DNA of 15,316 nucleotides from CAYOHG01 sp964465125 (GTDB taxonomy: Bacteria; Planctomycetota; Phycisphaerae; UBA1845; Fen-1342), in NCBI GenBank assembly GCA_964465125.1, contig CAYXIO010000077.1, positions 1 to 15,316 of the forward strand, read 5' to 3'. The position numbers were made by a program, and so were the translations under genes. Under the pieces are notes generated by a model that worked only from the letters and a program-made list of their open reading frames with translations, was not told where the DNA came from and searched no databases. Shown here piece after piece: positions 7,601 through 12,549 of this stretch (the stretch's first letter is position 1; the number at the start of each line of letters is the position of its first letter).

Positions 7601-8139
7601 GCGACAACTGCCTGAACCTGAGCAACCCCGACCAGGCGGATACCGACGGCGATGGCATCGGAGACGCCTGCGACAACTGCATCCTGCCGAACATCGACCA
7701 GGATGACGAGGACGCCGACGGAGTCGGCAGCGTCTGCGACAACTGCCTGGGAATCCCCAATGCCGACCAGGCCGATCGCGACGGCGATGGCGTCGGCGAC
7801 GCTTGCGACAACTGCCCCGACAGCGCCAATGCGTCGCAGGTCGACAAGGACGCCGACGGGCTCGGAGACGCGTGCGATCCGGAGCCGCCTGCGTCAACCG
7901 GCGGCACCAGCACGCCGACGGACACGCCGGCCGCGGACAACGAGAACGACAACGCGAGCACGCCGGTCGAGACGCCGGACCAGAACACCGTGGACACGCC
8001 GGCCGAAACTCCGTCCTCGTCCAGCGTGGACTGCGGCGCGGGTCTTTGCGGGGCGGGATCGCTCAACGCGCTGCCGCTGCTGCTGGCCGGCCTGTTCGGC
8101 TGGAAGTCGCGGAGCCCGTATCGCCGGCGACGGAGCTGA
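4645..8139 (+). CDS. Large secreted Asp-box (BNR) beta-propeller protein with calcium-binding repeats
   Basis: The start is set by AAGGAG at 4631-4636, 8 bases before the ATG. The 1164-residue protein has: an Arg-rich N-terminus with a hydrophobic export segment (about residues 20-36); a charged, probably coiled-coil stretch (55-135); a propeller region (about 145-860) with at least nine Asp-boxes of the S/TxDxGxxW type (TTNGGASW, TTDGGANW, SDDAGDTW, STDAGETW, SLDGGDSW, SDDGGRTF, TVDGGQTF, TTDGGKSW, SDDAGETW); calcium-binding repeats (about 881-1082); a Thr/Pro/Glu linker; and a CGxGxC-type tail. Asp-boxes occur in sialidases, sortilin/VPS10 and photosystem assembly proteins, where they stabilise blades. 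I see no sialidase active-site pattern, so an enzyme activity should not be assumed. A surface binding or adhesive role is plausible. Confidence 0.85.
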   Translation: MITQPARGTSRARRRQAGARALLLLSTSALLGFTAYRRPEAPAAATAVAPKVAANSPAASDPCEKQLASAETKLNAKLARYLERGPKPHDAPQEAEEFFLRKRLAPGMTEMPVERLRRSLDDIREREAQLADELAANPTRGAAGPGGISQWLSLGPGNVGGRTRAIVINPIDPSIMYAAGVAGGVWKTTNGGASWDSTDDLMLNIAVCALAMDPSDPDTLYAGTGEGFFNGDAVRGLGIYKTTDGGANWHQLASTTQNVPEGAFYRVNALVISPTDPDRVYAGTRYGVWGSDDAGDTWRLLLGNPQFLETKTTEHATSSGCTDLAIRQDLDPDVLFAAFGSFESDGLYRSTDAGETWIRLGSQVDLQLPIQGRMEVAIAPTDNDVVYVSMADSDGVMVNVYRSLDGGDSWSGRLDFSYPSSPALLSNIPYSSACGSNGSYAQGWYDNMIAVDPVDSDTVWIGGIDLFRSDDGGRTFNIASYWYLGPPVPGEPHTPYDDAFVHADQHGFAFHPDYDGANNQTLYVTNDGGIFRTQNARAAVTDAFCFWDINNPDRLPDVVWESLNNGYGVTQFYHGDAAKNADVFGGGTQDNGTNFVWARNTPDDWVEVYGGDGGYTAINDSNPNIFYVEVYYFPAIAKTVDGGQTFVDANTGIHDHGQFINPFAMDPSDPQTLWAGGSSPWRTINGAGLWQVAFSTNPATYASGFPLNFSGLTSAIAIAPSDRNVVYFGMTGGYVARTTDGLSAAPTWTYSRPQSAYVSSVAVNPINPDVAYATYSTFDVPHILRTTDGGKSWTVVDGIDVTGVPDIPVHWLAIRPCDPLRLYAATELGVFASDDAGETWFPANVGLAHTVVSSLDWKDENTLVAFTHGRGAFLTELPPCDCDGNGQDDATDVQAGRATDCNGNGLRDDCDVASFTSPDCNGNGIPDTCEPETDGDGVPDECDICPKIANSDQIDSDGDGLGDVCDACPLVPNGDDNDGDGAGDACDNCLNLSNPDQADTDGDGIGDACDNCILPNIDQDDEDADGVGSVCDNCLGIPNADQADRDGDGVGDACDNCPDSANASQVDKDADGLGDACDPEPPASTGGTSTPTDTPAADNENDNASTPVETPDQNTVDTPAETPSSSSVDCGAGLCGAGSLNALPLLLAGLFGWKSRSPYRRRRS
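7285..7893 (+). repeat. Tandem thrombospondin type-3-like calcium-binding repeats
   Basis: This part of the propeller gene encodes DCNGNGxxDxC units, then about seven copies of a DxDGDGxGDxCDNC unit spaced 12-14 codons apart. Asp positions match EF-hand-like calcium coordination, and paired Cys residues recur in each unit. The DNA itself is repetitive: the GACGGCGATGGC core recurs, for example near 7645 and 7781. Such arrays form rigid calcium-loaded stalks in secreted proteins and are prone to copy-number change. Confidence 0.85.
8029..8139 (+). other. C-terminal CGxGxC surface-sorting-type tail (coding segment)
   Basis: The last 37 residues consist of a Cys cluster (DCGAGLCGAG), a short hydrophobic helix (about 13 residues, LPLLLAGLFG) and an Arg-rich end (RSPYRRRRS). 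This tripartite layout is that of protein-sorting tails such as MYXO-CTERM and PEP-CTERM, processed by dedicated membrane proteases. The exact class cannot be fixed here; the Cys motif is nearest to MYXO-CTERM-like tails. Confidence 0.55.
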
Positions 8140-8199
8140 CGCGCCGCCCTCGCAACAGCGCCTCTGCTCCGCTTGCGCTTCGCGCCCGATAGAACGCAA

Positions 8200-8234
8200 C
8201 CGGCCTCCTCGGGGCATTGCTCCGAGGAGGCCGG
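8200..8234. terminator. Bidirectional terminator between convergent genes
   Basis: A perfect 13-bp stem, CCGGCCTCCTCGG (8200-8212) with CCGAGGAGGCCGG (8222-8234), can extend by a G-U and further pairs to a tiny loop. It sits between the stop codons of two genes that face each other. On + the stem is followed by a T-rich CTGATCTTCTTTG; on - by TTGCGTTCT. It can serve both transcripts. Confidence 0.75.
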
Positions 8235-8261
8235 CTGATCTTCTTTGCGAACGCCGAACCG

Positions 8262-10526
8262 CTACGGGCAAGGCTGCCCGAAGCGGACAAGCAGCTCGCT
8301 CAGGTCGTCGAGGTCGACGTCGCCGTCGCCGTCGAAGTCGCCGTCTTCCGGACCCGCCCCACTGGTAGTGCCGAAGTTCACCAGCACCACCGACAGGTCA
8401 TCCAGCTCGATCGTGCCGTCCTGATCGAGGTCCCAGGGGCAGCTCGGCGACGTCACCGCGTACAGATTGAAGGTGTACGGGTCGCCTCCCGGCAGGTCGG
8501 CCATCGACGTACGACCGAAGATGGTCGCGAACGGCGTACCGCCCGGAGTGGTGCTGAGGTCGCCGCCGGCGTAGAGCTCGAAGCTCAGCCGGGCGCCGAC
8601 GAAGTTATCGCCGCCCAGATTCGGAGTCGTGTCGAACCACGTCAGCGGAATCTCCAGCCCCTGTCCGCTGATCCCGCGGATGCGCAGGTCATCGGACACG
8701 ATTCCGCCCGGCGCGGCAATCTGCGGCGGAGTGAAGAATGGGAACCCCGGCGGGGTGCAGAACGTGTCGTACGCGCGCGTGTCGGTGCTGGCAGCGTCCA
8801 GGAACGGAACGTTCAGGTTGCCCGGAACCCCGCCAAAGTTGAACTCATCCGTGGCGTGCCAGATCCGGCCGAGCGACGGCTCGAACACGTCCACCGACAG
8901 ATCCGAGCCCGTCCAGTCGGACGGAAGCACGGTCGTGTCCATGGTCAGGTCGAACGTGAAGTGCGTCACGTTGCGCTGGAACACGCCGAGGTCAACGCCG
9001 CTGGTCGGGACCGTGTCGTTGCGGACCAGCTCGGTGATTCCGCCGCACAAACTGACCGTGACCTGCGCCGTGTCGCTGAAGACGACGCAGCCCGTGACGC
9101 CGTTGGTGATCAGGCAGTCGTACGCGCCGGTGTCGTCGAGCTGCGCGCTGTTGATGGTGAGCGTCGGCGACGTGGCCCCGCTGATGTGGCCGTCGTTGGT
9201 CAGGTTGACGAAGTCCTTGCGCCACTGGTAGCTCGGCGAACTGGCGTTGGTGGAAACGATCAGGACGACGTTGTCATTCAGGCAGGCGTTCTGCGATTGC
9301 GGCTGCGTGAGAATATCGCCGGCCACGCAAGGCGGATTGTCGTATCCGATCGCGTCAAAGGCCGCGATGTCCGCAGTGCTGAAGAAGTTGGGATAGTGCG
9401 TCTCGCCGGCGGCCAGGGCCGGGTCCATCAGGCCGATACCGCTGCCCTCGCGCCAATGGCTGGCTTGATAGGGCGAGCCGTCGGACATGCGGTACTCGAC
9501 GGAAATGAAGTCTGTGTTGTGATCGTCGTTGGGCGAGTTGTACGACACCAGCCGCGAGGCGGTGGTGAATTCACCGGTCGTATCCGGGTTGTAGTCGCCC
9601 GTGCCGTCGGTGCGCTGAAAGCGGAAGATGTCCAGCGCTTCCATGTCGCCGCCGGAGAATCCGTCGGCGCCGGAGACGAAGCCCATCGCGTGACCGCACT
9701 CGTGGATCGCCACGTCGATGAACGAATACTGACCGCCCGAGACGCCGTTCGACGGGTCATAATCCCACGGAAAGATGCTGTTCCAGGTGGTCGAACCGGA
9801 GTTGCCGGTGGTCGTGCCGACGGTGGACCGGTACGCCGCCTTGCTCCAGTCGATGTTCGTCTCGTTGGTAACCGTGCTGGACGCCCCGTTGTATCGTACA
9901 GGGATCGTGCTGCCGGCCGGCAGGATTGCCTGGAGCGAGTCATTGCTGTCCATACCGAGCGCCAGCCCGTCGCGCGAGATCGGCCACGAGACCGAGTTCA
10001 CGTACGTCACGCTGGTCGCACCCAGCACGCCGCTGCCAAGGTTGGCGAAGCTCACCGTCACCTTCACCGTGATCGGGTCGCTGAACAGTGTCTCGATGTA
10101 CGCCTCCGCGGTCGCCAGGGCCGTCAACGCCGCGCTGGGGACGCTCGCGTCCGCCTCGAAGATCACATTAATGACGCCGCCACGAACCCCACGATCGACG
10201 ATGACGGCCGGCCCGTTGCTAAAGGCGGCGTGGTGGGCCTCTGCGATCGCCTGAAGGTCTGCGGCCGTCAGCCCCGTCATGTCCGAACCGCACATGTAAC
10301 GCCAGACTTCCTCAGTCTGCACCTCGATCTGGCTGCCGTCCGCGTACAGGGTGCTGATCTCGGGCTTGCCCACGATGCGATAGATCGGCGGCGGCGTGAG
10401 CGGATCGGTGCCGATCGGGCCGGCGCCGCTCTGCGCCAGCGCCGCCGAAGACGCGAATGCAGCGCACGCGGCCGCGCATCCCGCCACGCGTCGCGCAGGA
10501 ATGAACTGAAACAGACTGACTGTCAT
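8262..10526 (-). CDS. Secreted HExxH metalloprotease with Ig-like and dockerin-like domains
   Basis: The 754-residue protein starts at ATG 10526-10524 with GGGAG 6 bases upstream. Layout: signal peptide (1-32, probable cleavage after ALA before QSGAG); protease domain (about 50-395) with the zinc motif H275-E276-C-G-H279 followed by AMGF and, further on, ALDIFRF; an Ig-like domain (about 399-492, with two framing Cys, SYQWRKD, and DDTGAYDC); a beta-rich module (about 493-693); and a C-terminal EF-hand pair (694-754: DLDQDGTIELDDL and DFDGDGDVDLDDL, each followed by LVxFG). The protease part resembles planctomycete secreted HExxH proteases (the NF038122-type group as I recall it; this needs a profile search). 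Position 285, where metzincins of the HExxHxxGxxH type have a third His, is Ser, so the third ligand is elsewhere. It is probably extracellular and calcium-stabilised. Confidence 0.85.
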   Translation of the reverse strand: MTVSLFQFIPARRVAGCAAACAAFASSAALAQSGAGPIGTDPLTPPPIYRIVGKPEISTLYADGSQIEVQTEEVWRYMCGSDMTGLTAADLQAIAEAHHAAFSNGPAVIVDRGVRGGVINVIFEADASVPSAALTALATAEAYIETLFSDPITVKVTVSFANLGSGVLGATSVTYVNSVSWPISRDGLALGMDSNDSLQAILPAGSTIPVRYNGASSTVTNETNIDWSKAAYRSTVGTTTGNSGSTTWNSIFPWDYDPSNGVSGGQYSFIDVAIHECGHAMGFVSGADGFSGGDMEALDIFRFQRTDGTGDYNPDTTGEFTTASRLVSYNSPNDDHNTDFISVEYRMSDGSPYQASHWREGSGIGLMDPALAAGETHYPNFFSTADIAAFDAIGYDNPPCVAGDILTQPQSQNACLNDNVVLIVSTNASSPSYQWRKDFVNLTNDGHISGATSPTLTINSAQLDDTGAYDCLITNGVTGCVVFSDTAQVTVSLCGGITELVRNDTVPTSGVDLGVFQRNVTHFTFDLTMDTTVLPSDWTGSDLSVDVFEPSLGRIWHATDEFNFGGVPGNLNVPFLDAASTDTRAYDTFCTPPGFPFFTPPQIAAPGGIVSDDLRIRGISGQGLEIPLTWFDTTPNLGGDNFVGARLSFELYAGGDLSTTPGGTPFATIFGRTSMADLPGGDPYTFNLYAVTSPSCPWDLDQDGTIELDDLSVVLVNFGTTSGAGPEDGDFDGDGDVDLDDLSELLVRFGQPCP
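8265..8447 (-). other. Dockerin-like EF-hand pair (coding segment)
   Basis: The last 61 codons encode two loops, DLDQDGTIELDD and DFDGDGDVDLDD, each followed by a helix ending LVNFG or LVRFG. This matches type I dockerin-like calcium loops. In planctomycetes such pairs commonly end secreted proteins without cellulosomes, so an anchoring or calcium-binding role is likelier than cohesin docking. Confidence 0.75.
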
Positions 10527-10863
10527 GCCTTGCTCCCTCGGAAGAGATCTCGATACCCGTCGGCGTCAGAACGCGCCGCTCCGTAAGCCCTAACCGTTAT
10601 CGGGGCGAACCTATTCCCTGCGCCAGATTGTCTTTGCGCCCGACGAAGCGGATCGCCCGACCGCGGTACGTAATTCAGCGGCGATTCGACCGCTTGGCTG
10701 TCCGAGGCCGTCCGCCGGTGGTATCATCGGAGAAGGCGTCGAACGTCGATAATCACGCGCCGGCACATGGTGGCGGCGTCACGAGGTTTGAATTGGGGTG
10801 GGCGAATCACGCCCGATAACCGCCGGTGGCCGCGTCCGCGCCTGCCGGCCTAGCAAGAGACGG
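10527..10863. other. Divergent intergenic region
   Basis: These 337 bases separate the leftward protease gene from the rightward hydrolase operon and should hold promoters for both. A possible rightward extended -10 element is listed separately. No convincing leftward promoter was found. A 63-codon open frame at 10628-10819 is Arg-rich and lacks a ribosome binding site, so it is not called. Confidence 0.5.
10719..10727 (+). promoter_or_regulatory. Possible extended -10 promoter for the hydrolase operon
   Basis: TG-G-TATCAT matches the sigma-70 extended -10 form (TGnTATAAT) with one change. No good -35 element lies 16-18 bases upstream; TTGGCT at 10694 is 22 bases away, which is too far. Transcription would start near 10734, about 130 bases before the chosen ATG. 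Confidence 0.3.
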
Positions 10864-12549
10864 ATGTACCGCGCCCTCCAACCGATCTATCCACACGTCC
10901 GCGCAGGCTCCACCGGCCGGCCTCTGCGCTTCGCCTCCGCCCGCGGGGCCTTGATCCTGGTTGCATTCGCGGCGGCGTTCGGCTGTGGCGACAGTCCGCT
11001 GCGTGGCGCTTCCTCGACCCAGTCGGGCGCGGCACCCAACCCGAGCCAACCCAACATCATCATCATTGTTGCGGACGCCCTGCGGGCCGACCGGCTCGGA
11101 TCGCTCGGAAACGCCGCCAAGCTCACGCCGACGCTCGACGCGCTCGCCGCCGAGGGAGTCCTCTTCGAGCGCGCCTACTCCGCCGCACCCTGGACCCTGC
11201 CCAGCGTCGCATCGCTGCTCACTTCCTATTACCCCGCCGTGCACAAGGCGACCGAATACGTCACGGAAGCGGCGTTTCGCGGCGGGCACATTCGCTCGGT
11301 CTCCATACTTGGCGAGACGTTCGACACCTTGCCGGAAGTGCTGAAATCCGCCGGCTACACGACCGCGATCGTGTCGGCGAACCGCTTCGTACAGCCCGAA
11401 CTGGGCTTCGGCCAGGGAGTGGACCACTTCTCGGGCGACATCGCGGCCAACACCGTCGATGGGCGCGTCGTCAACGACGAGATCGCCAAGTGGCTCGACC
11501 AGAGACCGAAGGACCGGCCGTTCCTGCTCTACGCCCACTACATGGACATCCACGGTCCGTACAACGCGGCCCCGGAGTTCATGGACCCGCTGATCGACGC
11601 GGTCGAGAAGCTGCCGAACAAGCGCCGCCTGTCCGCCGACGAATGGAACCGCCTGCTGCCTTACTTGCGCAAGCCTCCGCCACACGGCGATCCGAGACGC
11701 CACGAAGCGTTGATGCCCTACCGCGAGTATTGGGAAGCGCGCTACGACGCAGGGGTTGCGCAGTTCGACGGCTACCTCGCGAAGCTCATCGAGCGGCTCC
11801 GCGCGGACGGCCTTTGGCGCGACAGCTACGTGATCTTCTGTAGCGATCACGGCGAAGCGCTCTGCGAGCACGGCCTCTGGGACCACGGCTACTCTCAGTA
11901 CGACACGGACATCCACGTTCCGCTGATCCTGCGCTGGCCCGGCGAGCTGCCCGCCGGCCACCGCGTGCATGAAAACGTCCGGCTCATTGACGTGATGCCG
12001 ACCCTTCTCGAGCAGCTCCAGGTCGGCAGGACGAACGGCTTGCAGGGAGCGTCGCTGCTACAGAAGATCTTCGCGCCAAGTCCTCGCAAGGTGACGGACA
12101 TCTTCGCGGAGGCGCCGAAATCCGGCCCGCCCCAGTTCGCGTCCATCCGCGGCAATTGGAAGCTGATTCAGATCGAGCCGGTGAACTCGGGTCCGCGCGT
12201 GCATTTGTTCAAGCTGGACGAGGACCCGGGCGAGCAGCGCGATCTTGCCCGACCGGAAATCGACCGCGTACGATCCTTCCTGCAAAAACTGCGCGTGCAG
12301 CGGCAAGCGAATGCGACGCTTCGCCCGGACGCGGTCGCCGTGCAGCGGGACGTTCCCAAGGACGCGGCGTCGCGGTTTCACGGGCTTGGGTACGCCGCCG
12401 GCGCCGACGATGAAGAAGTCGGCGAAGCGCCGGCGCCGGATGAGCCCGCGCATTCGCAGCCGGCCTCGCAGCCGGCCAGCCGCGAACAGCCGGCGGATGC
12501 CGGCTCGCTGCCCGGGTCGCAGCCTGCTCCCAGGACGGATGTGCCATGA
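10864..12549 (+). CDS. Sulfatase-like alkaline-phosphatase-superfamily hydrolase, putative lipoprotein
   Basis: From ATG 10864 this is 561 residues. A basic N-terminus leads into a hydrophobic segment (about 29-40) ending FGC41, a possible but imperfect lipobox. The sulfatase fold follows: metal-binding D71 in IIIIVADALRADRLG, the nucleophile region APWTLPSVASLLTS with T111, H230 in YMDIHGPY, and D328-H329 in CSDHGEALCEHG. Classical sulfatases have C/S-x-P-S-R, with the Cys converted to formylglycine. Here Thr replaces Cys and Val replaces Arg, so a formylglycine sulfatase is unlikely. A phosphotransferase or phosphodiesterase activity on an envelope glycan or lipid is more plausible. The C-terminal 60 residues are Pro/Ala/Ser/Gln-rich. 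The stop overlaps the next start by 4 bases. The start is uncertain: GTG 10798 is also in frame, and neither has a strong ribosome binding site. Confidence 0.8.
   Translation: MYRALQPIYPHVRAGSTGRPLRFASARGALILVAFAAAFGCGDSPLRGASSTQSGAAPNPSQPNIIIIVADALRADRLGSLGNAAKLTPTLDALAAEGVLFERAYSAAPWTLPSVASLLTSYYPAVHKATEYVTEAAFRGGHIRSVSILGETFDTLPEVLKSAGYTTAIVSANRFVQPELGFGQGVDHFSGDIAANTVDGRVVNDEIAKWLDQRPKDRPFLLYAHYMDIHGPYNAAPEFMDPLIDAVEKLPNKRRLSADEWNRLLPYLRKPPPHGDPRRHEALMPYREYWEARYDAGVAQFDGYLAKLIERLRADGLWRDSYVIFCSDHGEALCEHGLWDHGYSQYDTDIHVPLILRWPGELPAGHRVHENVRLIDVMPTLLEQLQVGRTNGLQGASLLQKIFAPSPRKVTDIFAEAPKSGPPQFASIRGNWKLIQIEPVNSGPRVHLFKLDEDPGEQRDLARPEIDRVRSFLQKLRVQRQANATLRPDAVAVQRDVPKDAASRFHGLGYAAGADDEEVGEAPAPDEPAHSQPASQPASREQPADAGSLPGSQPAPRTDVP

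Noticed and set aside
7285..7893. Regularly spaced similar DNA units that could suggest a CRISPR array
   Set aside because: The units lie in frame and encode DxDGDGxGDxC calcium loops. The spacers are also similar to each other, so this is protein repeat coding.
8217..10586. A 789-codon open frame on + lying antisense across the whole metalloprotease gene
   Set aside because: Its product is Arg/Val/Ala/Gly-rich with runs such as VDVAVAVEVAVF and no domain, signal or start context. It is the mirror of a GC-rich gene with high third-position GC. The - strand protein has a signal peptide, zinc motif and EF-hands.
10628..10819. A 63-codon open frame in the divergent intergenic region
   Set aside because: Arg-rich product, no ribosome binding site and overlap with the probable promoter.
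10798..10863. GTG start at 10798 for the sulfatase-like gene
   Set aside because: It would add 22 residues before an already long n-region and has no better ribosome site. It is kept as an alternative, not the main call.
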